Shown piece after piece: positions 1-8,371 of a stretch of 16,327 nt of DNA (positions are counted from its first letter, which is position 1; every line of letters starts with the position of its first letter). Source of the DNA: Gallionella sp. (GTDB lineage Bacteria > Pseudomonadota > Gammaproteobacteria > Burkholderiales > Gallionellaceae); contig JARCRR010000024.1 in assembly GCA_029850565.1 (NCBI GenBank), positions 1 through 16,327 of the forward strand, read 5' to 3'. The notes beneath the pieces were generated by a model that was not told the DNA's origin, did not search any database, and saw only the letters and a program-made list of their open reading frames with translations. Position numbers and translations under genes: made by a program.

Positions 1-2352
1 GGCTGGTCGATCGACTGGTCGCGCGAGCTCTCGACGGCCGAGCCCGAGTACTACCGCTGGACGCAGTGGATCTTCCTGCTGCTGTTCGAACGCGGGCTGG
101 CCTACAAGCGCGAGGCGCCGGTCAACTGGTGCCCGGTCGACCAGACGGTGCTGGCGAACGAGCAGGTCATCGACGGCCGTGGCTGGCGCTCCGGCGCCAT
201 TGTCGAGAAGCGCGACATCCCGATGTATTTCTTCCGCATCACGCAATACGCCGACGAATTGCTCAAAGACCTCGACACGCTCTCCGGCTGGCCGGAGCAG
301 GTGAAGACCATGCAGGCCAACTGGATCGGCAAGAGCTACGGCGTGCGTTTCGCCTTTCCCTATGAGATGGATGGCAAGCAGGACAAATTGTGGGTGTACA
401 CCACGCGCGCCGACACCATCATGGGCGTGACTTTCGTCGCCGTGGCGGCCGAACATCCGCTGGCAACTTACGCCGCGCAGAAGAACCCGGCGCTGGCCGC
501 CTTCATCGAAGGCTGCAAACACGGCGGCGTGGCCGAGGCCGACCTCGCCACCATGGAAAAGAAAGGCATGCCCACGGATATCAACGTCACGCACCCGCTC
601 ACCGGCGAACAGGTGCCGGTATGGGTCGGCAACTACGTGCTGATGGGTTATGGCGAAGGCGCGGTGATGGCGGTGCCGGCGCATGACGAGCGTGATTTCC
701 ATTTCGCCAAAGGACATGGATTACCAATCAAGGATGTAATTTATTTGCGCAAATCAGAAGAGGTGCGTGCTGACATGGCAGCAGCTATGCGTAGAGTTAC
801 TCCAACGCCGTCTGAGGGACAGATTGCTGAAGAACTGGAGTTGCAGGAAAACATTTTTTCAGAAGCTTTTTGGCAAGAGTGGTATGCCTCCAAAGATGGG
901 GTATGCATCAACTCAGGAAAATATGATGGCCTCGGATATACCGCAGCCGTGGATGCCATTGCCGCCGACCTGAGCGCCAAAGGCTTGGGCGAAAAGAAGA
1001 CGCAGTTCCGTCTGCGCGACTGGGGCATCTCGCGCCAGCGTTACTGGGGCTGCCCCATCCCCATCATCCATTGCCCGAGTTGCGGCGATGTGTCGGTGCC
1101 GGATGAGCAACTGCCTGTGGTGTTGCCCGAGAACGTGGTGCCGGATGGTGCGGGTTCGCCGCTGGCGAAGATGCCGGAATTCTACGAATGCACCTGCCCC
1201 ACGTGCGGCGGTAAAGCACGGCGCGAGACCGACACCATGGACACCTTCGTGGAATCGTCCTGGTACTACGCCCGTTACGCCAGCCCGCAGTGCGACACGG
1301 GCATGGTGGACAAAGCGGCCGCGCAAAAATGGCTGCCCGTCGATCAATACATCGGCGGCATCGAACACGCCATCCTGCACCTGCTGTACGCTCGCTTCTT
1401 CCACAAGCTGATGCGCGACGAAGGCCTGGTGCAGGGCGATGAGCCGTTCGTCAATCTGCTTACCCAAGGCATGGTGGTCGCACCGACGTTCTATCGCGAG
1501 CTTGATGGCGGCAAGAAGCAGTGGATCAACCCCGCCGACGTGGATGTAGAAGTCGACACCAAGGCGCGCCCACTGGGTGCGAAGCTGAAGAGCGACGGCT
1601 TGCCTGTCATTATCGGCGGCACGGAGAAGATGTCGAAGTCGAAGAACAACGGTGTCGATCCGCAAGCCATCATCGACGCCTATGGCGCGGACACTGCACG
1701 CTTGTTCATGATGTTCGCCGCTCCGCCCGACCAGCAGTTGGAGTGGTCGGATGCGGGCGTGGAAGGCGCATTCCGCTTTCTCAAGCGCGTGTGGAAAGCG
1801 GTGCACGAACATGTCGAGAAGGGGATGGTCGAGGTTTACAGCAGTGGTGAGTTGAGTGCGAAAGCCAAAGCGTTGCGCCTGCAACTGCACCAGACCATAC
1901 AGAAGATCGACGACGACTACGGTCGCCGCAAGACCTTCAACACCGCTATCGCCGCCACGATGGAGCTGCTCAATGCTTTGGGCAAGTTCGACGAAGACAC
2001 GCCTGTCGCACGCAGTGTGGCGCAAGAGGTGTTGGAGAACACCGTGCTGTTGCTCACCCCCATCGTGCCGCATATCGGCGAAGCACTTTGGTCTGCTTTA
2101 CGCCCGGGTAGCCAGTTGCGCAATCATGCTTTTCCCAAGGCAGATGCGGCTGCTCTGGTACAAGATGAGATTGAGTTGGTGATTCAAGTGAACGGTAAGT
2201 TACGCGGCAACCTTCGCGTCTCCAAAGATGCGGACAAAGCGACCATCGAGCAACTGGCATTGGCGCATGAGGCTGTGCAAAAACAACTTGCCGGTGCGGC
2301 GGCGAAGAAGATCATCGTCGTGCCGGGAAGGCTGGTCAACGTGGTCGTATGA
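1..2352 (+). CDS. leuS: Leucyl-tRNA synthetase, 5' end missing
   Basis: This class I enzyme charges tRNA-Leu with leucine in the cytoplasm. The frame is open from base 1, so the first hundred or so residues, including the HIGH motif, lie off the left edge; 783 residues are present. Visible landmarks in order are the NWCPVDQTVLANEQV segment, the editing (CP1) motif TTRADTIMG with its discriminating Thr, VPAHDERDF with the editing Asp, RLRDWGISRQRYWG, two CxxC pairs of a zinc-binding insert (CPSCG and CPTCGG), the leucine-specific insert, the KMSKS loop (EKMSKSKNNG, about 1624-1653), and the C-terminal tRNA-binding domain starting near IQVNGKLRG. The stop overlaps the lptE start by 4 nt, as expected for leuS-lptE-holA. 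The odd part is about 720-940: codon use becomes AT-rich and the stretch between GLPIKDVI and WQEWY is about 30 residues longer than I expect. The reading frame is intact and catalytic motifs are present, so the gene looks functional. Confidence 0.97.
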   Translation, partial: GWSIDWSRELSTAEPEYYRWTQWIFLLLFERGLAYKREAPVNWCPVDQTVLANEQVIDGRGWRSGAIVEKRDIPMYFFRITQYADELLKDLDTLSGWPEQVKTMQANWIGKSYGVRFAFPYEMDGKQDKLWVYTTRADTIMGVTFVAVAAEHPLATYAAQKNPALAAFIEGCKHGGVAEADLATMEKKGMPTDINVTHPLTGEQVPVWVGNYVLMGYGEGAVMAVPAHDERDFHFAKGHGLPIKDVIYLRKSEEVRADMAAAMRRVTPTPSEGQIAEELELQENIFSEAFWQEWYASKDGVCINSGKYDGLGYTAAVDAIAADLSAKGLGEKKTQFRLRDWGISRQRYWGCPIPIIHCPSCGDVSVPDEQLPVVLPENVVPDGAGSPLAKMPEFYECTCPTCGGKARRETDTMDTFVESSWYYARYASPQCDTGMVDKAAAQKWLPVDQYIGGIEHAILHLLYARFFHKLMRDEGLVQGDEPFVNLLTQGMVVAPTFYRELDGGKKQWINPADVDVEVDTKARPLGAKLKSDGLPVIIGGTEKMSKSKNNGVDPQAIIDAYGADTARLFMMFAAPPDQQLEWSDAGVEGAFRFLKRVWKAVHEHVEKGMVEVYSSGELSAKAKALRLQLHQTIQKIDDDYGRRKTFNTAIAATMELLNALGKFDEDTPVARSVAQEVLENTVLLLTPIVPHIGEALWSALRPGSQLRNHAFPKADAAALVQDEIELVIQVNGKLRGNLRVSKDADKATIEQLALAHEAVQKQLAGAAAKKIIVVPGRLVNVVV

Positions 2353-2855
2353 TAAAAAACATGACGCGAACGCTATTGCTGTTCACGCTGTTTGCATTAA
2401 GCGCGTGCGGCTTTCATCTACGCGGCAGTCAGCTCAGCGACATGGCGTTCGCATTCAAGTCTCTCTACCTCAAGGTGCCTGCCGAGACACAGTTCGTCAT
2501 TGATCTGCGCACAGCTTTGAATGCAAACAAAGTCGCGGTGACGCCTACATCGGATACTGCCGAATTGGTGCTTGAAGTCGTGTCGGAGCAGACCAACAAG
2601 AACATCCTGTCTCTGTCCGGCAGTGGCCGTGTCCAGGAATACCAACTCATCTACCGCGTCTCTCTGCGCGCCTACGACAACAAACGTGTCGATTGGCTAC
2701 CTCCCGAAGAGATCATGCTCACGCGCATCTTGGCTTATGACGATGCGCAGATCCTTGCCAAGGAGCAGGAAGAGGCGCAGCTCTACAGAGACATGCGCAC
2801 CGATGCGGTAGGGCAAGCCATACGCCGCTTGAATCGAGCCAAGCCACAGTTGTAA
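2349..2855 (+). CDS. lptE: LPS-assembly lipoprotein LptE
   Basis: LptE (formerly RlpB) is an outer-membrane lipoprotein that plugs the LptD barrel and helps deliver lipopolysaccharide to the cell surface. The 168-residue product begins with a short basic segment and a hydrophobic stretch ending in a lipobox, LSAC, which predicts lipidation at Cys20. The following GFHLRG is typical of this family, and the length fits. The start chosen overlaps the leuS stop (ATGA); an in-frame ATG at 2361 would give a shorter but still plausible signal peptide. A purine-rich stretch at 2325-2331 is rather far upstream, so translational coupling to leuS is likely. The position between leuS and holA is the classic one and supports the assignment. 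Confidence 0.93.
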   Translation: MIKNMTRTLLLFTLFALSACGFHLRGSQLSDMAFAFKSLYLKVPAETQFVIDLRTALNANKVAVTPTSDTAELVLEVVSEQTNKNILSLSGSGRVQEYQLIYRVSLRAYDNKRVDWLPPEEIMLTRILAYDDAQILAKEQEEAQLYRDMRTDAVGQAIRRLNRAKPQL

Positions 2856-2860
2856 GCCCC

Positions 2861-3874
2861 ATGAGAATCTCGAGCGAAGACCTGCCGCAACATCTGAAAC
2901 GGGGACTCGGGTCGCTCTACGTCATCCACGGCGAGGCCTTGTTGCTCGCCATCGAAGCGGCCGATGCCATCCGCAACGCGGCACGCGAAGCTGGGTACAC
3001 CGAACGCGAGACCATCATCGCGGAGCAATATTTCAAATGGGGCGAGTTACGCAACAGCGCGCAGAGCATGTCGCTGTTCTCATCGCGCAAGGTGATCGAC
3101 TTGCGCATCCCCTCTGGCAAGCCCGGCGTGGAAGGAGCACAAGCGTTGCAAGACCATTGCGAGCACCTCGATCCGGATACGCTCACGCTCATCTCGCTGC
3201 CGAAACTCGAAGGCACCGCTTTCAAGAGCAAATGGTTCGCCGTGCTGGAAGAACACGGCACGGTCATCAGCGCGGATGAGGTCTCCCTTGCTGCGCTACC
3301 TGTCTGGATCGCCGGAAGATTGAGGAGGCAAGGTCAAGCAGCCGACGCCGATACGTTGAAGTTCCTGGCAGACAAGGTGGAAGGCAATCTGCTGGCGGCC
3401 TATCAGGAGATACAGAAACTCGCCCTGCTGTTTCCCGAAGGCGCGCTGACCTTCGACCAAGTCAAAGACTCGGTGATGGACGTGGCGCGCTACGACGTAT
3501 TCAAACTTTCAGAGGCCATGTTGGCGGGCGATGCCGAACGCTACGCGCGCATCCTTGAGGGTCTGCGTGCAGAGGGAACCGCCACCGTGCTCATCTTGTG
3601 GTCGATCGCCGAAGACATCCGCGCACTGGCAAAGGTCTCCCGCGCCATGCAACAGAGTGGCAATCTGGCGGGTGCGTTGCGCGATGCGCGGGTGTGGGGA
3701 GCAAAGCAAAAACTGATCGAACGCGCAGTGCGCCGCTTCACTCCGACCTTTGCCGAACGTGCCTTGCGCCAAGCCGCTCAGATCGATCGCCTCATCAAAG
3801 GTCTGCGTCAAGGCGATGTGTGGGACGAACTGCTACAACTCGGCGTGCGTTGTGCGCGGGCAGGTGCAAGATGA
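2861..3874 (+). CDS. holA: DNA polymerase III subunit delta
   Basis: The delta subunit is the wrench of the clamp-loader complex: it binds the beta sliding clamp and opens the ring so that it can be loaded on DNA. The product has 337 residues, close to the usual length of about 340. The N-terminal part has the family pattern LYVIHGEALLL near residues 18-28. The clamp-contacting element SMSLFSSRKV is visible, with Leu72-Phe73 matching the Leu-Phe pair of the E. coli protein. The C-terminal part (about 210-330) is helical and rich in Arg and Leu, as in the collar domain. It starts 5 nt after lptE stops and its own stop overlaps the cutA start by 4 nt. Confidence 0.95.
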   Translation: MRISSEDLPQHLKRGLGSLYVIHGEALLLAIEAADAIRNAAREAGYTERETIIAEQYFKWGELRNSAQSMSLFSSRKVIDLRIPSGKPGVEGAQALQDHCEHLDPDTLTLISLPKLEGTAFKSKWFAVLEEHGTVISADEVSLAALPVWIAGRLRRQGQAADADTLKFLADKVEGNLLAAYQEIQKLALLFPEGALTFDQVKDSVMDVARYDVFKLSEAMLAGDAERYARILEGLRAEGTATVLILWSIAEDIRALAKVSRAMQQSGNLAGALRDARVWGAKQKLIERAVRRFTPTFAERALRQAAQIDRLIKGLRQGDVWDELLQLGVRCARAGAR

Positions 3875-4197
3875 GCGAAGTATTGCTCGTCCTCAGCAAT
3901 GCACCAGACCGCGACACTGCGGAACGCATTGCGACCGCATTAGTCGAGGCCAACGTCGCCGCCTGCGTGAACGTGTTGGCGGAATGCCACTCTGTCTATC
4001 GCTGGGATGGGAAGGTCGAACATGCCGCTGAAGTCCCTTTGCTGATCAAGACTACTGCCGAGGCTTACCCACGGCTCGAAGCTGAATTGCGTAAACTGCA
4101 CCCCTATGAAGTGCCCGAGATCATCGCGATCCCCGTAAGTGCCGGCTTATCCGCCTATCTTGATTGGGTCGCAACCGAAATTAGGAACAAAGAATGA
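3871..4197 (+). CDS. cutA: Divalent-cation tolerance protein CutA
   Basis: CutA1 is a small trimeric protein with a ferredoxin-like fold, historically linked to copper and divalent cation tolerance; its biochemical role is still uncertain. The 108-residue product carries the family hallmarks: AACVNVL near residues 30-36, SVYRWDGKVE, the segment PLLIKTTAEAYPRLEAELRKLHPYEVPEI and the ending AYLDW. The start at 3871 overlaps the holA stop (ATGA) and gives the standard length; the frame is open further upstream, to an ATG at 3598, but that would add 91 residues lying wholly inside holA. The next gene is dsbD, again with an overlap. The cutA-dsbD pair is widely conserved, for example as cutA-dipZ in enterics. 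Confidence 0.95.
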   Translation: MSEVLLVLSNAPDRDTAERIATALVEANVAACVNVLAECHSVYRWDGKVEHAAEVPLLIKTTAEAYPRLEAELRKLHPYEVPEIIAIPVSAGLSAYLDWVATEIRNKE

Positions 4198-5990
4198 TGC
4201 GTCGTTTGATTCTTATCATGTCGTTATGTATTGCGCCATTGGCGCAGGCGGATATGCTGTCTTTTGGCAGCAAGAAGCCCAGCTTCCTGCCCGCCGACCA
4301 AGCTTTTGCCTTGAGCGTGCATGCGATGGATAAGAAGACGCTCATCGCCAGTTTCAAGATCACCCCTGGCTACTACCTGTATCACGACAAGATCAGCTTC
4401 AGCACCATCGACGGCAAGAGCGTGCAGGTGTCTCTGCCCAAGGGCGAAACCAAGGATGATCCCAATTTCGGCTTGATCGAGGTGTATCACCGGTCATTTC
4501 AAGGTGAGATCAAGTTAGGCGACTCGGATACCAGAAAGACCTTGGTGTTGAACGCCAGCTATCAGGGGTGTAGCGATAATGGCTTGTGTTACCCGCCTAT
4601 CGAGAAGCGTTTCGACATCGAACTGGTTCAGTCCATGAGCGCGGTTTCGCCCCCGATCTCGGTTGTGCCCATTGTTGACAACAAGCTGACACCGGAAAAC
4701 GAGAACGCCCACATCGCCAACCTGTTCAAGGATGGCGATTTCTGGCTGATCGTCTCGTTCTTCTTCGGTGCCGGCCTGTTGCTTTCTCTCACGCCGTGCG
4801 TGTTTCCGATGATTCCCATCCTGTCCGGCATCATCGTCGGGCGCGGCCATAAGATCACCCATGCGCATGCCTTCATCCTTTCGTTGGCTTATGTGCTGGG
4901 CATGGCGATCACCTATGCCATCGCGGGTGTGGCGGCAGGTTATTCAGGTAATCTCATCTCCAACGCGTTACAGACCCCGTGGGTGTTAGGTAGTTTTGCC
5001 GCATTGTTCGTGGTGCTGTCGCTATCCATGTTCGGCTTCTATGAGCTTCAACTACCCTCCGCCCTGCAAAGCAAACTCACCGACACCAGCAACAAGCTGC
5101 ACGGCGGACATTTGTCCGGCGTGTTCGGCATGGGCGCGCTGTCAGCCATCATCATGGGGCCGTGTGTCGCCGCCCCGCTCGCTGGCGCGCTCTTATATAT
5201 AAGCCAGACGCATGACGCGATACTGGGCGGAACAGCACTGTTCGTCATGGCAATGGGCATGGGAGTCCCGCTTCTCATCATCGGCACCTCGGCGGGCACC
5301 TTGTTACCCAAGGCTGGGGCGTGGATGGAGTCGGTGAAGCGATTCTTCGGCGTGATGATGTTGGCCTTGGCCATCTGGATCATCTCACCCGTCATCGCAC
5401 TCTCTGTACAGATGGGGCTGTGGGCGGCGTTGTTGATTTTCTCGGCAATCTATCTCCACGCGCTCGACCCGCTTTCGCATACTGCACGCGGCTGGCAAAA
5501 ACTGGGAAAAGGCATCGGCATCCTTGCGCTGCTGTTAGGTGTGGCCTACCTGATTGGTGCACTATCTGGAGCACGTGACATCCTGCGGCCATTGGGCAAT
5601 CTCGGTCGCACAACCACCGAAGCAAACCCCACGCTACGCTTTGAGCGTGTAAAGTCCAGCGCAGATCTGGATGCGCGCATCCAACAAGCCGCTGGCAAGT
5701 CCGTCATGCTGGATTTCTACGCTGACTGGTGCGTGTCCTGCAAAGAGATGGAGCGCTTCACTTTCAGCGATGCTGGTGTGCAGGCCAGGTTGGAGGACAC
5801 TCTTTTGCTGCAAGCCGACGTCACTGCCAACAACGCCGACGACAAAGCCTTGCTCCAACGTTTCCAACTCTTCGGCCCTCCCGCCACACTCTTCTTCGAT
5901 AGGCAAGGCAAGGAAATGGCCGATTTTCGCGTCACCGGTTATCAAGATGTCCGTCAATTCACAGATTCACTGAGCGCCGCAGGCCTATAG
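4194..5990 (+). CDS. dsbD: Thiol:disulfide interchange protein DsbD
   Basis: DsbD passes electrons from cytoplasmic thioredoxin across the inner membrane to periplasmic partners such as DsbC and cytochrome c maturation proteins. All three domains of the 598-residue protein are visible. A signal peptide ends near PLAQA (about residue 20). The periplasmic alpha domain has Cys126 and Cys132 in YQGCSDNGLCYPP. A membrane domain of about eight helices (about 178-475) contains Cys202 in LTPCVFP and Cys324 in MGPCVAAP. The C-terminal thioredoxin-like gamma domain has the active site WCVSCKE, Cys513 and Cys516. All six redox cysteines are therefore present. Two adjacent ATGs (4194 and 4197) overlap the cutA stop, and either could be used. 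The stop codon lies in the loop of a perfect palindrome. Confidence 0.97.
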   Translation: MMRRLILIMSLCIAPLAQADMLSFGSKKPSFLPADQAFALSVHAMDKKTLIASFKITPGYYLYHDKISFSTIDGKSVQVSLPKGETKDDPNFGLIEVYHRSFQGEIKLGDSDTRKTLVLNASYQGCSDNGLCYPPIEKRFDIELVQSMSAVSPPISVVPIVDNKLTPENENAHIANLFKDGDFWLIVSFFFGAGLLLSLTPCVFPMIPILSGIIVGRGHKITHAHAFILSLAYVLGMAITYAIAGVAAGYSGNLISNALQTPWVLGSFAALFVVLSLSMFGFYELQLPSALQSKLTDTSNKLHGGHLSGVFGMGALSAIIMGPCVAAPLAGALLYISQTHDAILGGTALFVMAMGMGVPLLIIGTSAGTLLPKAGAWMESVKRFFGVMMLALAIWIISPVIALSVQMGLWAALLIFSAIYLHALDPLSHTARGWQKLGKGIGILALLLGVAYLIGALSGARDILRPLGNLGRTTTEANPTLRFERVKSSADLDARIQQAAGKSVMLDFYADWCVSCKEMERFTFSDAGVQARLEDTLLLQADVTANNADDKALLQRFQLFGPPATLFFDRQGKEMADFRVTGYQDVRQFTDSLSAAGL

Positions 5991-6000
5991 GCCTGATTTT
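5980..6000 (+). terminator. Possible weak terminator at end of dsbD
   Basis: A perfect 16-bp palindrome, CAGGCCTATAGGCCTG (5980-5995), contains the dsbD TAG stop. As RNA it would form a 6-bp stem, CAGGCC/GGCCTG, with a 4-nt TATA loop, followed by ATTTT. The stem is short and the T run has only four bases, so this would be a weak intrinsic terminator or pause site at best. The remaining gap to aroQ (to 6056) shows no convincing promoter; TGGACA at 6021 resembles a -35 box but has no good partner. Confidence 0.4.
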
Positions 6001-6056
6001 CCACAAGTTCTTTTAATGGATGGACAAACTAGCCCATTTTGCGGCAAACTGCGCCC

Positions 6057-6500
6057 ATGAAGAACGTCTTGGTACTCCACGGACCTAACCTGAATCTGCT
6101 CGGAACACGTGAGCCGGATGTGTATGGCCGCGTGACGTTGGACGAAATTAACGCCAAGTTATCTGCACAAGCCCAAGCGAAAGGCGCAAAGCTCACGTAC
6201 TTTCAAAGCAACACGGAAGGCACGCTGGTCGACCGCATCCAACAAGCAAGAACGGACGGTACGGACTTCATCATCATCAATCCGGCAGCGTTCACGCACA
6301 CCAGCGTGGCGATCCGTGATGCCTTGTCGGCAGTAAGCATCCCGTTCGTCGAGGTGCACCTGTCGAACGTGTTCGCGCGCGAGGCGTTCCGTAAAGAATC
6401 GTATTTTTCTGATATCGCCGTTGGCGTCATCAGTGGTTTGGGCGCAACAGGCTATGAGCTTGCCCTGCAATTCGCACTACAACATTCTGTGAGGAGATAA
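6057..6500 (+). CDS. aroQ: Type II 3-dehydroquinate dehydratase
   Basis: AroQ catalyses the third step of the shikimate pathway, dehydrating 3-dehydroquinate to 3-dehydroshikimate. The 147-residue length is standard for this dodecameric family. Sequence hallmarks are VLHGPNLNLLGTREPDVYG near the N-terminus with Arg18 and the catalytic Tyr23, SNTEGTLVDRI, NPAAFTHTS with His81, VEVHLSN with His101, and the C-terminal GVISGLGATGY. I chose the ATG at 6057 because it puts these residues at the usual family positions; a TTG at 6039 would add six residues with no support. Its stop is just before accB, and the aroQ-accB-accC order is common in proteobacteria. Confidence 0.96.
   Translation: MKNVLVLHGPNLNLLGTREPDVYGRVTLDEINAKLSAQAQAKGAKLTYFQSNTEGTLVDRIQQARTDGTDFIIINPAAFTHTSVAIRDALSAVSIPFVEVHLSNVFAREAFRKESYFSDIAVGVISGLGATGYELALQFALQHSVRR
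6491..6496 (+). promoter_or_regulatory. Ribosome binding site of accB
   Basis: GAGGAG, 6 nt before the accB ATG, lies at the very end of aroQ and abuts its stop codon. It is one of the stronger Shine-Dalgarno sequences in the window and fixes the accB start at 6503. Confidence 0.8.
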
Positions 6501-6502
6501 AA

Positions 6503-6952
6503 ATGGATCTACGCAAACTGAAGACACTGATCGAACTCGTTGAGAATTCGGGCATCGCCGAGCTGGAACTGACGGAAGGTGAAGAACATGTGCGTATCTC
6601 TCGCATGAGTTCCGTTTCTGCTCCGGTGATGCAGCACTACGCCGCCGCTCCAATGGCTGCCCCTGCGGCTGCCGCACCCGCTGTTGCCGCCGCCCCTGCT
6701 GCACCGGCCGCACCTGAAGGTCACATCGTCAAATCGCCAATGGTAGGTAGCTTCTACCGCGCAGCCTCTCCCGGTGCCAAAGCTTTCGTCGATGTCGGCT
6801 CTACTGTGAACGCAGGCGACACTATTTGTATCATCGAAGCGATGAAACTGCTGAATGAGATCGAAGCTGACAAAGCCGGCGTGATCAAAGCCATCTTGGT
6901 CGAGAACGGTCAAGCGGTCGAGTTCGGTCAACCTTTGTTCATCATCGGTTAA
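6503..6952 (+). CDS. accB: Biotin carboxyl carrier protein of acetyl-CoA carboxylase
   Basis: AccB carries the biotin that shuttles carboxylate between biotin carboxylase and carboxyltransferase in the first committed step of fatty acid synthesis. The protein has 149 residues. Its N-terminal part (1-45) begins MDLRKLKTLIEL, typical of the family. A mobile Ala/Pro-rich linker covers about 46-75. The biotinyl domain follows, with the biotin attachment motif EAMKLLNEI; Lys115 is the predicted biotinylated residue. It also has the usual VKSPMVGSFYRA start of the biotinyl domain. It is followed closely by accC, its partner subunit, and both are surely co-transcribed. Confidence 0.97.
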   Translation: MDLRKLKTLIELVENSGIAELELTEGEEHVRISRMSSVSAPVMQHYAAAPMAAPAAAAPAVAAAPAAPAAPEGHIVKSPMVGSFYRAASPGAKAFVDVGSTVNAGDTICIIEAMKLLNEIEADKAGVIKAILVENGQAVEFGQPLFIIG

Positions 6953-7012
6953 CGCATCATGGCTGTCTTCGAACGCAAACCCAAAACGCCCGCTCCGCCG
7001 GAGACCCCCATC

Positions 7013-8368
7013 ATGTTTGAAAAGATCCTTATCGCCAATCGCGGCGAAATTGCGCTACGTATTCAGCGCGCTTGCCGCGAAATGGGCATCAAAACCGTTG
7101 CTGTCCACTCTGAAGCGGATGCCGATGCCAAGTATGTGAAGCTGGCGGATGAGTCCGTCTGTATCGGTCCTGCGCCTTCCGGCCTGAGCTACCTGAACGT
7201 ACCCGCCATCATCAGTGCCGCTGAAGTGACCGATGCGCAAGCGATTCACCCTGGTTATGGCTTTCTGTCCGAGAACGCCGATTTCTCCGAACGCGTAGAG
7301 AAATCCGGTTTCGTCTTTATCGGCCCGCGTGCCGAGACCATCCGCCTGATGGGCGACAAAGTCTCTGCCAAAAGTGCCATGAAGAAAGCCGGCGTACCTT
7401 GCGTACCCGGTGTCGAAGGTGCCTTGCCGGACGATCCGGCCGAGATCATTAAGATCGCGCGCATCATCGGCTACCCCGTCATCATCAAAGCCTCCGGTGG
7501 CGGTGGCGGACGCGGCATGCGCGTGGTGCACACCGAAGCGGCGTTGCTCAACGCGGTGACGATGACCAAAACCGAAGCACAAGCGGCCTTCAACAATCCC
7601 ATGGTGTACATGGAGAAGTTCCTAGAGAACCCGCGCCACATCGAGATCCAAATTTTGGCCGACCAGCACGGAAATGCTGTGTATTTGGGCGAACGTGACT
7701 GTTCTATGCAGCGTCGTCACCAGAAGATCATCGAAGAAGCACCTGCCCCCCATCTCAATCCCAAGTTGCGCGACAAGATCGGTGAGCGTTGTGCCGAGGC
7801 CTGCCGCAAGATCGGTTATCGCGGCGCGGGTACGTTCGAGTTCCTGTATGAGAACGGCGAGTTCTATTTCATCGAGATGAACACGCGCGTACAGGTCGAA
7901 CATCCCGTGTCCGAGATGATCACCGGTATCGACATCGTGCAACAACAGATCCGCATCGCTGCGGGCGAGAAGTTGCCGTTCCGTCAACGCGACATCCAAT
8001 TCCGCGGCCATGCCGTCGAGTGCCGTATCAATGCCGAGCATCCTTACACCTTCGTGCCGTCGCCCGGTCGCATCACCACTTGGCATGTGCCCGGAGGTCC
8101 CGGTATCCGCGTCGATTCGCATGTGTACGCGAACTACTTCATCCCGCCACACTATGACTCGATGATCGGCAAGGTTATCGCTTACGGCGACACGCGCGAC
8201 CAAGCCATCGCTCGTATGCGCACTGCACTGTCCGAGATGGCAGTCGAGGGCATCAACACCAACATCCCCTTGCACCAAGAGTTGATGAACGATGCCGCCT
8301 TCGTGCAAGGGGGCACCAGCATCCACTACTTGGAACATAAGCTGGCGGAACGTACCAAGGGCAAATAA
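7013..8368 (+). CDS. accC: Biotin carboxylase subunit of acetyl-CoA carboxylase
   Basis: AccC uses ATP and bicarbonate to carboxylate the biotin on AccB. With the start at 7013 the product has 451 residues and opens with MFEKILIANRGEIALRI, the canonical N-terminus of E. coli AccC (449 residues). The ATP-grasp core shows KASGGGGGRGMRVV, LGERDCSMQRRHQK and EMNTRVQVEH; on this start Glu288, Asn290 and Arg292 fall on the E. coli numbering of active-site residues. FRGHAVECRINAE near residue 330 includes another conserved Arg. GGAG at 7000-7003 is well spaced for this start. The frame is open back to an ATG at 6959, which would add 18 Pro-rich residues but has no ribosome binding site. Confidence 0.97.
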   Translation: MFEKILIANRGEIALRIQRACREMGIKTVAVHSEADADAKYVKLADESVCIGPAPSGLSYLNVPAIISAAEVTDAQAIHPGYGFLSENADFSERVEKSGFVFIGPRAETIRLMGDKVSAKSAMKKAGVPCVPGVEGALPDDPAEIIKIARIIGYPVIIKASGGGGGRGMRVVHTEAALLNAVTMTKTEAQAAFNNPMVYMEKFLENPRHIEIQILADQHGNAVYLGERDCSMQRRHQKIIEEAPAPHLNPKLRDKIGERCAEACRKIGYRGAGTFEFLYENGEFYFIEMNTRVQVEHPVSEMITGIDIVQQQIRIAAGEKLPFRQRDIQFRGHAVECRINAEHPYTFVPSPGRITTWHVPGGPGIRVDSHVYANYFIPPHYDSMIGKVIAYGDTRDQAIARMRTALSEMAVEGINTNIPLHQELMNDAAFVQGGTSIHYLEHKLAERTKGK

Positions 8369-8371
8369 GTC

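Noticed and set aside
913..2073. Long (386-codon) open frame on the minus strand opposite leuS
   Set aside because: It lies wholly over a well-supported leuS coding region, its translation is rich in His and Arg with no recognisable domain, and such antisense frames are common in high-G+C genes.
6039..6056. TTG start for aroQ
   Set aside because: It adds six residues before the conserved N-terminus and shifts catalytic residues from their usual positions.
6959..7012. Longer AccC with an 18-residue Pro-rich N-terminal extension
   Set aside because: The ATG at 6959 has no ribosome binding site, while the ATG at 7013 has GGAG well placed and gives exact agreement with E. coli active-site numbering.
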